From: Flavobacterium sp.
Lineage (GTDB): Bacteria > Bacteroidota > Bacteroidia > Flavobacteriales > Flavobacteriaceae
Reading direction: 5' to 3'
DNA length: 55,378 nucleotides
Assembly: GCA_012270005.1 (NCBI GenBank)
Contig: JAAXJD010000150.1
Coordinates: 1-55,378 of the forward strand
Shown here one piece after another: positions 7,299-17,048 of the stretch. The stretch's first letter is position 1; each line of letters begins with the position of its first letter. The notes beneath the pieces are model-generated. The model was given only the letters and a program-made list of their open reading frames with translations, did no database searches and had not been told where the DNA came from. Both the position numbers and the translations under genes were made by a program.

Positions 7299-9326
7299 AT
7301 GACTGCAACAACGGTATTACTACTTATTGTGGCTGCGCTGGCAGCATTTGGCTTATCGTTTTATCAATATCTTTTCAGGGCTAAAAAGAAAGGCACTACG
7401 CTTTTCTTTTTGGCTTTTTTGCGTTTTGTTACCTTGTTTGCGGTATTTGTACTGCTTATAAATCCCGTAGTGAGCAATAAAGACTTGCAAGTTGCCAAGA
7501 CTCCGCTACCGGTACTGCTGGATAATTCACAGTCTATAAAGGAACTGGGGCAAGACAGCCTGGCTAAGCTTTTGGCAGAAAAAATATCAGGTAACAAACA
7601 GCTGAAAGACAAGTACGACGTACAGTTGTACACATTTGATGATGCTTTTGAAACGGGTAAAGTACCTGATTTTAAAGGGAAGCAAACCCGTATAGACCAG
7701 GCAGCGCAAAACCTGCAGCAGCTGTATCGTAATGCCACGTATCCTGTAGTTATGCTTACCGATGGTAACCAAACGGTGGGTAACGACTATATTTACAGCT
7801 TTAAAGAAAACACAGTTGTTTACCCCGTAGTGCTTGGCGACACCACTACATTTACAGATTTAAGGGTAGGGCAGGTAAACGTAAATAAATACGCCTTCCT
7901 GAAGAATAAATTTCCGATTGAGGTATTCTTGCAATACAGTGGAAACAAAGCTGTAAATGCTTCTTTTAGCATTATGCAGGGTAATACCACCCTGAGTAAG
8001 CAAACGGTTAGCTTTTCGCCGGATAAAAAGGCACAGGTAGTAAACGTGTTGCTTAACGCAGATAAAGTGGGTGTGCAAACGTATAGAGCCGTTATAACAT
8101 CTGCTGAGCCTGAAAAAAACAAATATAACAACGTAAAAAACTTTGCGGTAGAGGTTATAGACCAGCGTAGCGAAATTGCACTGGTTTCATCGGTTAATCA
8201 CCCGGACCTCGGAGCCATTAAGCGTGGTATTGAAACCAATAAACAACGCAGGGTTACCATACTTAAGCCATCTGAAATTAAGTCGCTTGCAGATTACAAC
8301 CTGCTTGTTTTATACCAGCCGGATGCTTCCTTCAGGCAACTGCTGGAGCAAAATAAAAGTGCCGGGCTTAACACGTTTACCATTACCGGGAACAGTACCG
8401 ACTATAACTTGCTTAACCAGTACCAAAACCTGGTTAGTTTCAGGATGAGCGGTCAGCGTGAAGATTATCTTGCAGATTATAACAACCAGTTTAGCCTGTT
8501 CTCCCAGGAAGATATTGGGTTTGCCAATTTTCCGCCGCTACAGCAACCATTTGGCACCATAACCGCTAAGGAAGGCGTTTCTGTGCTATTGTCATCGCGC
8601 ATACGTAACGTAGCTACCGGAAGCCCGCTTATGGTATTTAGTGAAGAAGGGGCTAAACGTTCGGCAATGCTTTTTGGCGAAAACATTTGGAAATGGCGTG
8701 TAGACTATCATGTAAACAACAAAACAGTTGAAGGTTTTGATATTTTCCTGGACAAAACCGTGCAGTTCCTTACTACCAATGCAAAGCGCAAATCGCTGGT
8801 GGTTAATCATGAAAGTTTTTATAACAGTGGAGAACCCATAACCATTTCGGCAGAGTATTTTAATAAAAACTATGAGTTTGAGGAAAATGCGCGCCTTACG
8901 CTTTCTCTAAAGAATAAAAAAACGGGTGCCTCTAAAAATTATGATTTCCTTAAAGGAAATAAAGAGTACAAGGTAAACCTCGATGGATTAGGTGCAGGCC
9001 AATATACATTTACGGTAAAAGAGGCTACGTCTAACACCAGCTATTCCGGGAAGTTTGAAGTGCTTGATTTTGAGATAGAAAAACAGTTTGTAAATCCTGA
9101 TCTTGCACGCTTAAAACAACTTGCCCAAAATACAAACGGAACGGCGTATTACCCGGCTAACGTAGAAGATCTTATAAAGGCCCTTGCTGAAAACGACAGC
9201 TACAAGCCTACCCAAAAAGAAGTTATTAAAAAATCACCACTAATAGAGTGGGTATGGATTTTAGTGATTATGGCGGTAGCGCTGGCAACAGAATGGTTTA
9301 CGCGCAAGTATAACGGGTTGCTATAG
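7299..9326 (+). CDS. Membrane protein with degenerate VWA-like domain
   Basis: A 675-residue protein of unknown exact role. Two N-terminal membrane helices (about 3-23 and 34-55) are followed by a domain with a metal-ion-dependent adhesion site: D75-N-S77-Q-S79, Thr130 and Asp155 in MLTDG. A long beta-rich periplasmic region comes next, and one C-terminal helix (about 650-668) ends in a basic tail. This is the layout of large Bat-like/VWA membrane proteins common in Bacteroidetes. No gene of a BatA-E operon or MoxR ATPase is near, so a Bat-type role is only analogy. It lies 33 bases behind fabG, on the same strand. Confidence 0.75.
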   Translation: MTATTVLLLIVAALAAFGLSFYQYLFRAKKKGTTLFFLAFLRFVTLFAVFVLLINPVVSNKDLQVAKTPLPVLLDNSQSIKELGQDSLAKLLAEKISGNKQLKDKYDVQLYTFDDAFETGKVPDFKGKQTRIDQAAQNLQQLYRNATYPVVMLTDGNQTVGNDYIYSFKENTVVYPVVLGDTTTFTDLRVGQVNVNKYAFLKNKFPIEVFLQYSGNKAVNASFSIMQGNTTLSKQTVSFSPDKKAQVVNVLLNADKVGVQTYRAVITSAEPEKNKYNNVKNFAVEVIDQRSEIALVSSVNHPDLGAIKRGIETNKQRRVTILKPSEIKSLADYNLLVLYQPDASFRQLLEQNKSAGLNTFTITGNSTDYNLLNQYQNLVSFRMSGQREDYLADYNNQFSLFSQEDIGFANFPPLQQPFGTITAKEGVSVLLSSRIRNVATGSPLMVFSEEGAKRSAMLFGENIWKWRVDYHVNNKTVEGFDIFLDKTVQFLTTNAKRKSLVVNHESFYNSGEPITISAEYFNKNYEFEENARLTLSLKNKKTGASKNYDFLKGNKEYKVNLDGLGAGQYTFTVKEATSNTSYSGKFEVLDFEIEKQFVNPDLARLKQLAQNTNGTAYYPANVEDLIKALAENDSYKPTQKEVIKKSPLIEWVWILVIMAVALATEWFTRKYNGLL

Positions 9327-9424
9327 CTTACCTGCTATTTAGCTTTTAGTGCGCTTTGCGGGAAATGTAATTCTACCATTATTAATGTAATACTAATTAT
9401 CAGGAAAGCCTTTTCAATATTGCT

Positions 9425-9432
9425 TAAATTTG
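9425..9432 (+). promoter_or_regulatory. -7 box of the META lipoprotein promoter
   Basis: TAAATTTG, exact match to TAnnTTTG, 24 bases before the ATG at 9457. A TTG at 9430 in the same frame lies inside this box and is therefore not the start. Confidence 0.6.
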
Positions 9433-9456
9433 AGATACAACTTAAGTAATAATGTT

Positions 9457-9885
9457 ATGAAAAAGCTATTTACCTTTTTATTTATCGGCCTTACGGCTGT
9501 TACAATATCGTCATGCCGTAGCACCCACGCCAGTACAGATAACGAGTTTCTTACCCAGGGTAATTGGGAACTGGAAACTATTAATGGTAAGCCCGCTACC
9601 GATGCCGGTTTTGCTAATGGTGTACCCACAGCTAATTTTTCTATCGATTTAAAAATAACGGGTAAAAACGGCTGTAATTCTTACGGAGGAGTGTATAACC
9701 TTAATACAGAAGGAGGTATAAACATTAGTAAAGTGTATGCTACCCGTATGTTTTGCCCGGGCGATGGAGAAAAACAGTATATGGATGCCCTTAATGCTGT
9801 AAATCAGGCTAAGATAAACAAAGACAAGCTAACCCTGCTTACCGATGTAAAAGAAGTGCTTGTATTTAAGCACATAACAGAGTAA
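9457..9885 (+). CDS. META domain-containing lipoprotein (HslJ-like)
   Basis: A 142-residue predicted lipoprotein. The signal peptide ends in a lipobox with Cys20 (ISSC). The rest is one META domain: the opening GNWELETINGKP, a central GKNGCNSYGGVY and the later ATRMFCPG with a conserved Cys. META/HslJ proteins are small envelope proteins, in E. coli linked to novobiocin tolerance and heat shock; here the role is unknown. The start is set at 9457 because the longer frame would begin within the promoter box. A strong terminator follows, so it is monocistronic. Confidence 0.85.
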   Translation: MKKLFTFLFIGLTAVTISSCRSTHASTDNEFLTQGNWELETINGKPATDAGFANGVPTANFSIDLKITGKNGCNSYGGVYNLNTEGGINISKVYATRMFCPGDGEKQYMDALNAVNQAKINKDKLTLLTDVKEVLVFKHITE

Positions 9886-9908
9886 TTGTTTACTACAATA
9901 AATAAAGG

Positions 9909-9932
9909 AGCCGGCTGAAAAGCCGGCTTTTT
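9909..9932 (+). terminator. Terminator of the META lipoprotein gene
   Basis: Perfect 8-base stem AGCCGGCT/AGCCGGCT with loop GAAA and a T-run. Confidence 0.85.
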
Positions 9933-10048
9933 GCTTACGGGTACGTTTTACCCTAAACTCTTAAATCCTGAGACCGTAGGCATTTCTCCCGGCTCCCTAA
10001 AGTTTTTGTATTTGTTTTTATGTAGAATAGTGGATGCGTAAACCTGTA

Positions 10049-10294
10049 CTACCAGGTTTGTACAATGTTGCTTCCGTCACGGGCCGGAGTTACCTTTTTG
10101 TTTACAAGGTGACTGTCATGGTCAGGATGACGGTGGTCGCTGTGCATTACCATTTTAGGGAATGAGGCGAGTTCTGCGGGGTTAACAATTGCTGGGTCAT
10201 CATAGGGTAAATCAAAATTACCGGATGTATGGCTCATTCTTTGAGTACCGCCCAATTCGTCCTGATTTGAACGGAAGGTAGTTGTTGTTGCCAT
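10049..10294 (-). CDS. Small hydrophilic protein, unknown function
   Basis: An 81-residue protein without signal peptide or membrane segment. It starts MATTTTFRSNQDELGGTQRM, has a patch of His and Asp in the middle (HSDHRHPDHDSH) that could bind metal, and ends in DGSNIVQTW. I do not recognise a family. The composition (polar, Gly/His/Asp-rich, probably disordered) resembles small stress-induced proteins. The A-rich leader and a TACCTTTA -7-like sequence about 30 bases upstream support expression. Confidence 0.5.
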   Translation of the reverse strand: MATTTTFRSNQDELGGTQRMSHTSGNFDLPYDDPAIVNPAELASFPKMVMHSDHRHPDHDSHLVNKKVTPARDGSNIVQTW

Positions 10295-10431
10295 AATAAA
10301 TTGTTGTTTTATATGTTAAAGGTACAACATTTTATTAAATCGGCAACACTTGGTGTTAAAAAATGTTTAATTACTAAAACGATATAAATTTTATATTTAT
10401 AACAATCACTCGTTTTCGCCAAGAATCATAG

Positions 10432-10836
10432 CTAATCCACAGGATTTACGAGTACTTGCACCTGATCTTTCATGCGTTCAATCAGCAGGTTCATCATCCG
10501 TTTATTGAGGTTGGATGAGTTTAGTATGTACTCCTTGTACTCGTTTAAGGTAAACTGCCCTATGATCATGCCTTTTAAAGCATTACGGAATTTAATGTCC
10601 TTGTGTATGGCGTTTTCTATGTAGGTAAGTTTTTTATCTGTAGTAAGGGCAAAAAACTGTCCTTTCTGTTTTGTGGCGTAGTTAATGAAAGCCTCAATAA
10701 AAAGCTCGTTTTGCATTTTCAGTACCGGACGCAGCGTGCCGTTCTGAAAACGTTCTTCGGCAGTTGCCTGTGGGTGTATAGTGGCTCCCGTTATTTGGGG
10801 CCTAAGGGATAGCAGGCCTTCGTCTCTTGTAGTCAT
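10432..10836 (-). CDS. Conserved flavobacterial protein, unknown function
   Basis: A 134-residue soluble protein. It begins MTTRDEGLLSLRPQITGATIHP and is mostly alpha-helical from residue 40 on, with many Lys/Asn/Met (NLNKRMMNLLIERMK). I recall similar proteins in Flavobacterium that are labelled glyoxalase, but no VOC motif is visible, so I give no enzymatic function. It lies 47 bases downstream of the E1 dehydrogenase stop on the same strand, yet a strong terminator sits between them. Confidence 0.6.
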   Translation of the reverse strand: MTTRDEGLLSLRPQITGATIHPQATAEERFQNGTLRPVLKMQNELFIEAFINYATKQKGQFFALTTDKKLTYIENAIHKDIKFRNALKGMIIGQFTLNEYKEYILNSSNLNKRMMNLLIERMKDQVQVLVNPVD

Positions 10837-10866
10837 AACTTGGTTTTGATTTAAAATTAAAGCCTT

Positions 10867-10901
10867 AAAAAAATACCCTAAGCTTAATATAGCTTAGGGT
10901 A
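10867..10901 (-). terminator. Terminator of the E1 dehydrogenase gene, overlapping its stop codon
   Basis: Perfect 11-base stem TACCCTAAGCT/AGCTTAGGGTA with loop TAATAT; A-run on the left is the U-tract on the minus strand. The TAA stop (10884-10886) is at the edge of the loop, so the last codons are part of the hairpin. Confidence 0.85.
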
Positions 10902-13289
10902 CTTGTTAGGCATTGCTTCGTGCATAATGCCGTATATTTTTTCATAAATGTCTTCTACCGAAGGTTTGCTAAAATAGTCACCATCTGTAGCATAGGCAGG
11001 GCGGTGTGGTTTTGCCGCCAGTGTTTCGGGCCTGCTATCCAGGTATTTGTAACCATCCTGCACCTCTACAATTTGTTGCAGTATATATGCCGATGCACCT
11101 CCCGGTACATCCTCATCTATAACCAGCAGCCTGTTTGTTTTGGCCACACTCTTTACAAGGTCGTGGTTAAGGTCAAAAGGTAGTAATGATTGCACGTCTA
11201 TAACCTCGGCATCTATGCCTACTTCCAGTAATTCTTTAGCGGCCTGTTCTACAAGGCGCAGGGTAGAACCGTACGATACCAGTGTAATGTCTGTACCTTC
11301 TTTTATTGTTTCTACAACACCCAGTGGCGTTTTAAACTCGCCCAGGTTAACCGGCATTTTTTCTTTAAGGCGGTAGCCGTTAAGGCATTCTACAACCAGC
11401 GCAGGCTCATCGCACTCCATAAGGGTGTTATAAAAACCAGCTGCTTTAGTCATATTCCTTGGTACAAGTACATTAATACCCCTTAGCGCATTTATAATCA
11501 TGCCCATAGGTGAGCCCGAATGCCATATACCCTCCAGCCTGTGGCCGCGGGTGCGTATTATAAGCGGGGCTTTTTGCCTGCCCGCCGTGCGGTAGTGCAG
11601 TGTAGCAAGGTCATCGCTCATTATTTGCAGCGCATATAGCAGGTAGTCAAGATACTGTATTTCGGCAATGGGGCGTAATCCCCTCATAGCCATACCGATA
11701 CCCTGTCCTAAAATTGTAGCCTCACGAATACCGGCATCGCTTACGCGAATTTCGCCGTATTTTTCCTGCATCCCTTCAAGCCCTTGGTTTACGTCGCCAA
11801 TGTTACCCACGTCTTCACCAAAAACCACTACTTCAGGGTATTTGGCAAAAAGCGCGTCAAAATTGTTACGCATAATCATACGGCCGTCGGCATTTTCAGG
11901 ATTATCTCCATACTCAGGTGCTACCTCCTGCGCATTTAGTACATTCTGAGCTGATTCAGAGTGCAGGTGGCTGCTGTATTTTGGCTGTATTTCGGCAAAG
12001 TAATTGTTAATCCAACTTGCCAAAAGGGCTTTACCCGGCTCGTTTATTACCATCCTAAGTACTTTACGGGCAGCAACAATCAGGTCTTTGCGTTGTACTT
12101 CTTTAATAGATGCAAGTTCATTAATGTACTTGTCTATAAATATTTTATTATCGCTGTTAGCAGCTACGTCCCTCAAAAGGTTTACAAGCCCGTCGCGTTC
12201 ATCTTTAATAGGGTTTTGGTACGCTGCCCATGCCGTTTTACGTCCTTCCAGTACCAGGTCTTTGGCTTCTTTTTCTATGGTTGCAAGTTCCTCTTCGGTA
12301 GCAATGCCATTTTCTATAATCCACTTACGCATTTGTACGTTGCAGTCGTATTCTGCTTCCCAGGCCAGGCGCTCCGGACTTTTATAACGCTCATGCGACC
12401 CAGATGTAGAGTGCCCCTGAGGTTGTGTAAGCTCGTAAACGTGTATAAGCACCGGTACGTGCTGCATACGGGCAATTTCGCCTGCACGCTCGTAGGCAGC
12501 TATAAGTTCGGCATAATCCCAGCCTTTAACTTTTATAATTTCGTAACCCTGATGGTCTTCATCCCGCTGAAAACCCTTCAATACTTCAGATATGTTTTCT
12601 TTGGTAGTCTGGTGGCGTGCATGTACCGAAATTCCGTACTCATCGTCCCACACACTGATTACCATAGGTACCTGTAGTACACCGGCTGCATTAATGGTTT
12701 CAAAGAAAAGGCCTTCGCTGGTACTGGCATTGCCTATGGTACCCCACGCTACTTCGTTTCCGTTTTCAGAAAAGTTTTCGCTTCCGGCATATCCGCCCAC
12801 GTGGCGGTATACTTTACTGGCCTGTGCCAGTCCTAGCAAGCGCGGCATTTGCCCTGCCGTAGGAGATATATCAGAGCTTGAGTTAGTTTGCTGTGTAAGA
12901 TTGCGCCAGTTACCGTTTTCATCAAGGCTATGGGTGGCAAAGTGGCCTCCCATTTGGCGTCCGGCACTCATAGGGTCGTGCTCCAGTGAAGCATGCCCAT
13001 ACAAACCGGCAAAAAACTGTTCTACATTAAGATGGCCCAGCGCCATCATAAAGGTTTGGTCGCGGTAGTAGCCCGAACGAAAGTCGCCGTTCTTAAAAGC
13101 CTTTGCCATAGCAAGCTGCGGAACTTCTTTTCCATCGCCAAAAATACCGAATTTGGCTTTTCCTGTTAATACCTCGCGGCGGCCCAAAAGGCTGCACTCG
13201 CGGCTGGTAACAGCAGTTTTGTAATCCCTGAGCACTTCTGCCCTGAAATCAGTGTACGAAAGAGTGTGTTTAGTTTCTGTACCGGTCAT
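10884..13289 (-). CDS. Fused alpha/beta E1 subunit of a 2-oxoacid (branched-chain type) dehydrogenase complex
   Basis: Thiamine-diphosphate-dependent decarboxylase of 801 residues that feeds an acyl group to a lipoyl E2. Residues about 1-430 are the E1-alpha part, with the ThDP region GNASTSEG ... NAAG at about 187-215 and the loop GHSTSGSHERY that corresponds to the phosphorylation/substrate loop. Residues about 455-801 are E1-beta (FGEDVG, GIREATILGQGIGMA, PGGASAYILQQ). Alpha-beta fusions of this kind are usual in Bacteroidetes and are mostly annotated as branched-chain 2-oxoacid (2-oxoisovalerate) dehydrogenase. No E2 or E3 gene is adjacent. The start at 13289 is preferred over an in-frame TTG at 13307 because the TAAATTTG box ends at 13312. 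Confidence 0.9.
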   Translation of the reverse strand: MTGTETKHTLSYTDFRAEVLRDYKTAVTSRECSLLGRREVLTGKAKFGIFGDGKEVPQLAMAKAFKNGDFRSGYYRDQTFMMALGHLNVEQFFAGLYGHASLEHDPMSAGRQMGGHFATHSLDENGNWRNLTQQTNSSSDISPTAGQMPRLLGLAQASKVYRHVGGYAGSENFSENGNEVAWGTIGNASTSEGLFFETINAAGVLQVPMVISVWDDEYGISVHARHQTTKENISEVLKGFQRDEDHQGYEIIKVKGWDYAELIAAYERAGEIARMQHVPVLIHVYELTQPQGHSTSGSHERYKSPERLAWEAEYDCNVQMRKWIIENGIATEEELATIEKEAKDLVLEGRKTAWAAYQNPIKDERDGLVNLLRDVAANSDNKIFIDKYINELASIKEVQRKDLIVAARKVLRMVINEPGKALLASWINNYFAEIQPKYSSHLHSESAQNVLNAQEVAPEYGDNPENADGRMIMRNNFDALFAKYPEVVVFGEDVGNIGDVNQGLEGMQEKYGEIRVSDAGIREATILGQGIGMAMRGLRPIAEIQYLDYLLYALQIMSDDLATLHYRTAGRQKAPLIIRTRGHRLEGIWHSGSPMGMIINALRGINVLVPRNMTKAAGFYNTLMECDEPALVVECLNGYRLKEKMPVNLGEFKTPLGVVETIKEGTDITLVSYGSTLRLVEQAAKELLEVGIDAEVIDVQSLLPFDLNHDLVKSVAKTNRLLVIDEDVPGGASAYILQQIVEVQDGYKYLDSRPETLAAKPHRPAYATDGDYFSKPSVEDIYEKIYGIMHEAMPNKYPKLY

Positions 13290-13311
13290 ATCGCGTAGTT
13301 TGAGCAAAATA

Positions 13312-13319
13312 CAAATTTA
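13312..13319 (-). promoter_or_regulatory. -7 box of the E1 dehydrogenase promoter
   Basis: Minus-strand TAAATTTG, 22 bases upstream of the ATG at 13289; it supports this start. Confidence 0.55.
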
Positions 13320-13479
13320 AACAAAAGTGCGAGATATCATAATATTTCGCATTAAATTTGAATGTCTTTTTTTTAACGAATGCGGGTTAAAATTTTCAAT
13401 AATGTATTTTAACTGCTTTTTTTAGCTGTAAACTGAAAGATGTTTAAAAAACTCAGACACTTTGCCGGCAAGTTACACA

Positions 13480-16296
13480 CTAAAACCACTTTCGGGTAAA
13501 TAACCCTAACAGTGTGCCCGGGCTTAGTGTTACTACAAAACGTATTTTTTGCGAATAGTTACCCTGAGATGGTTCAAAACCGTTACTGGAATACATTGGG
13601 AAATACAGCTCAAAGTAATCGGTAACAAGGTTTAGGCGCACGCCGCTGTCATAAACAAAGCGCGTGTTGCTGTATTTGCTTTTAATAAGTCCGGCGTCCC
13701 CGTACAGCTCTATCCAGTTCCAAATGTTAAAACTTCCGTTTACCGTAGTCATCCACTGGTTTACATAGCGATTATCGAGTATGGATTTAAAACCACCGTC
13801 GGCCATGATAAACTGCTGACTAAATAGCCCGGTGGTTTCGCTACGGCCGTAATAGTTATAGTCGAAAAGGTAATCAGAGGCACGGTCCAGGCCAAAGCTA
13901 AAGAAATCATTACTGGTGTCGCGGTACATAAAGGCGCCGGCAAAAAAGCGCAGGTTTACCTGCCTGTTATCATTAAACAGGTGCCTGTACTGGTATTCGC
14001 CCGATACGCGGCTAAAGAGGCTTGCCACCTGTATATCGGTATTCACATTGTTATGATGGCTTATGTTGCTGTTAATGTAGCTGTAGCGCGCATTAAATAC
14101 CGAATAGCTTTGACTTTGTGTGTTTGTAAGCACGTATGCCGATGGTCTTCGCTCTACCATAACCTGCCTTATGGTTATAAATTCTTTCTGGTTTTTGCGG
14201 TAATCATCCGGGCGCATGCGCAGCTGTATGGTAGGTACCAATTTATAGTAGCGCGCATCGGGCGTGTAGTGGTAGGTATTCCCGCTTATACTATAGCGAA
14301 TGTTATAAAGGCTTTCATTACGGATGTAGTGGTTGTACAGCAACGAAAAAGAGCCTATAAGCTGCTGTGTATTTGGTGAATATAGTCCGTTTATATCAAA
14401 TATAAATGGTTTTTCCAGCAGGGTTTTATTATGGAATCGTATACCCGGCGATAGCCCGTCGTACAAGTTATAAGTAAAGCCCGGCACATAAAATATTTGG
14501 TTATAATCAGGGTTTTCTATATCCTGAAAGAACGTAAATTTTAGCGGCCTGCGGTTAGTATAAAAACTTTTTAGCGTTTTTTGGTTATTACGCGGATTGT
14601 ATTCGGTCATTTCCAGCCCGTAGTTAATAGCCAGCCTGTCGGCCTGTTGCCTTGGCAGGGTAAGGGTAGTGTCTTTTTCAAAGGCATTAATCCATTGCTT
14701 AAAAACAACACCACGTTTTTTTATGCCATAGAGGGCAAGTGGTACCTGGGTGCCGGTCACATTTTTTAGCGTTACGGTTACCGAATCCTTATCTCGTTTA
14801 ACACGCCCTATTTTGTAGTCTACTAACTCGCGCGAATCAATAATATGGTCGAAAAACCAGCTTATGTCTTTTTGAGAATGCTTACGTAAAATTAGCTCTA
14901 TATCATTACGGTTGGTTTGCTGTTCCTGTTTGTTTTTAGCATAAAACTCCTTAACCGATTCGGCGATAGCATTATTACCCAAATAGCTTTCAAGGTGTTT
15001 TATGCCCTGTGCTACCTTGTATTTGTTAGCTATCTGCTCGTTAAACTTAATAAAAGTACTCTTATCGTCGCCCGGTGCCTGGTCCAGGTTTTTGCGTGCC
15101 ATAAGCAGGTATGCATACAAATACTGGTCATTTTGGGCAATGTTAAATATATGATGCCCTTTTAATATGCCTATATCCGAAAGGCTACCCATTAGTTTCC
15201 CGACAGGGTAATACTGGTTAAGGTATTTCATAACCAGTTCCATTTCCATAAAGCTGTATACCCAGCTGTCTTCGCGAGGGTTTAGTTTCAGGTTATTCCT
15301 TAAAAGCGCCGTAACGTAGGTTTTAAGAAATTTCAGTTCGTAGGTAAATGAATCAGGGAACGGCCGTATAAACGACGGTAGCTGATTTAAGCCATAAATT
15401 GGGTATCTGTCAGACTCGGCTTGGGTTACTTATACTTTTCCCCCTGCATTTGTTCCGAGATTTTCCCGCATAAAAGACGCCACCCTTTCTGCAATAATGC
15501 TACGTTCTATGCCATTTACCCGCTTGTCCTGCAGGTTGCTGTACACCGTGGCATCATGAAAATTAAACACTTCGGTACTAATTTGCTGCTCTGCTATCAG
15601 GTTAAATCCACTGCGGTTGCTGGCATTGTATGTAGTTGCCCCTTCGCTGCCGGTTTTATCCAAATCGCAAAATACGGTATATCCTGGTGTTATGCGTAGT
15701 TGCAGGTTGTAATCAGCCGGCGCGTTAGCTATATCGTCCAGGTTTTCGTTACTGTTTGTAACAAAACCCCTTTCGTACCGTGCCGGAGCCAGGTACCAGT
15801 CCCTTAGGTTATAGTTGCCGGTTCGGGTACTGTATCCAAAGCGTGTAAAACGGTCGTTAGGGATTTTAACCGTGTAATTTAAGTGTATGGTAAACGATTT
15901 ACCTGGGTAAATAGGGTTATTAAGTTGTACGTACACCAGGTCCGGATGCTCTTCGGGCCTATGCCACTTAAGGTTAAGGCCGTTTTGGTCTGCGGCGGCG
16001 TTAATGGTAGTACTGCCGCGATCTGCATCTTTAGCAAGGTGGAATGCTTTTATAAACTCATCTGTAAAACGCCGCGCCATAGGGGTGGTTTTAGATGAGT
16101 AAGCGTTATTCCAGTCGTTTAAGATAAGGTGTGAAAGCGTGTCTGCCGATTGATTTGTATATACCAAATCCTCCGTTACTTGTATAAGGCGCGTTTTTGT
16201 ATCAAAATCTGCCTTTAAGGTAATTTTATGCTGCCCCAGGGCAACCTGGAATATTAAGAGTATAAAGCAGTAACGTAGACGGTAAAATTTATCCAA
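13480..16296 (-). pseudogene. M1-like (aminopeptidase N fold, no zinc motif) protein fused to an outer-membrane beta-barrel, interrupted by one stop
   Basis: Read as one frame this encodes about 938 residues with a single TAA at 15430-15432. Upstream part (288 residues): signal peptide (about 1-21, before QHK) and an M1-type N-terminal beta domain. Directly after the stop the same frame runs on with YGLNQLPSFIRPF, an M1-like catalytic-domain segment, up to SWFFDHIIDSRE, then a beta-sandwich. The last roughly 350 residues are Tyr/Asn-rich alternating strands that end in Trp-Phe, as in outer-membrane barrels. HEXXH is absent; the equivalent place reads YELKF, so it is probably not a peptidase. 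Residues just before the stop (T-N-A-G-G-K-V) also look altered. The downstream piece could restart at 15249. Real decay or sequence error both fit. Confidence 0.75.
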
Positions 16297-16372
16297 AGCA
16301 ATGTTTTTTAAAATTATGAGCCCTTGTTTTTGCCTTAAATGCAGCGTAGCCCAACTATAACTGAAAAGTTAT

Positions 16373-16413
16373 AAAAAAATTGTGCCGTACAAAACTGTAC
16401 GGCACAATTTTTT
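16373..16413 (-). terminator. Terminator of the LOG-family gene
   Basis: Long near-perfect stem AATTGTGCCGTAC/GTACGGCACAATT with loop AAAACT, A-run left and T-run right; works on both strands. Its place 18 bases after the LOG stop fits that gene. Confidence 0.85.
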
Positions 16414-16430
16414 TCGCTCTTATGCTAATA

Positions 16431-17048
16431 TTAAAAATTAGGACTAAGGCTGTATTTTTTGTAGAACGCATCTATTACCGCAACTACTTCATCTGCAGTG
16501 TCTACCACTTTTATCAGATTCATGTCGTCAGGGCTGGCGTTGTGGTGTTTTTCTATAATAACCGTTTTTATCCAGTCTATTAGTCCACCCCAAAACTCAG
16601 TTCCTACAAGTATTATAGGGAATTTCGCTATCTTTTTTGTCTGGATAAGCGTGATTGCTTCAAAAAGTTCGTCTAGTGTACCAAAACCACCCGGCATAAC
16701 CACAAACCCCTGAGAGTATTTTACAAACATAACCTTGCGTACAAAGAAGTAATCAAAGTTTAGGTTCTTGTCATGGTCTATATACGGGTTAAAGTGCTGC
16801 TCAAAAGGCAGTTCTATATTTAACCCTACCGATGGGCTGCTGCCGCGGTGTGCACCTTTGTTACCGGCTTCCATTATACCCGGGCCTCCGCCTGTAATCA
16901 CGCCATAACCGGCGTTAGATATTTTTTCGGCTATTTCCTCTGTAAGGGTGTAGTATTTGTTATCCGGCTTAGTACGCGCCGAACCGAATATAGATACACT
17001 AGGGCCTATACGTGCCATGGTTTCAAATCCGTTTACAAACTCTGACAT
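16431..17048 (-). CDS. LOG family (TIGR00730) Rossmann-fold protein, N-terminus possibly truncated by a stop
   Basis: 205 residues with the LOG signature: GGGPGIMEAGNKGA and PGGFGTLDE, the nucleotide-binding and catalytic motif of cytokinin riboside 5'-monophosphate phosphoribohydrolases; bacterial members cleave AMP-type nucleotides. Upstream of this ATG the frame is open and codes for family-like sequence (SWNEIRVNDSWAIFKIMSEF) back to an ATG at 17156, but a TAA at 17145-17147, the fourth codon, blocks it. Flavobacterial homologues as I recall them include this extension, so the natural start is probably 17156 and the stop a mutation or error. It follows uvrA by 46 bases (from 17156), so it is probably in the same operon. 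Confidence 0.85.
   Translation of the reverse strand: MSEFVNGFETMARIGPSVSIFGSARTKPDNKYYTLTEEIAEKISNAGYGVITGGGPGIMEAGNKGAHRGSSPSVGLNIELPFEQHFNPYIDHDKNLNFDYFFVRKVMFVKYSQGFVVMPGGFGTLDELFEAITLIQTKKIAKFPIILVGTEFWGGLIDWIKTVIIEKHHNASPDDMNLIKVVDTADEVVAVIDAFYKKYSLSPNF

Noticed and set aside
10432-10836. Glyoxalase function for the 134-aa protein
   Set aside because: No VOC metal-ligand pattern or fold signature is visible; the label would rest on memory of database names only.
15430-15432. Programmed stop readthrough or selenocysteine in the M1-like gene
   Set aside because: The codon is TAA, not TGA; no SECIS-like hairpin is visible, and nearby residues also look altered.
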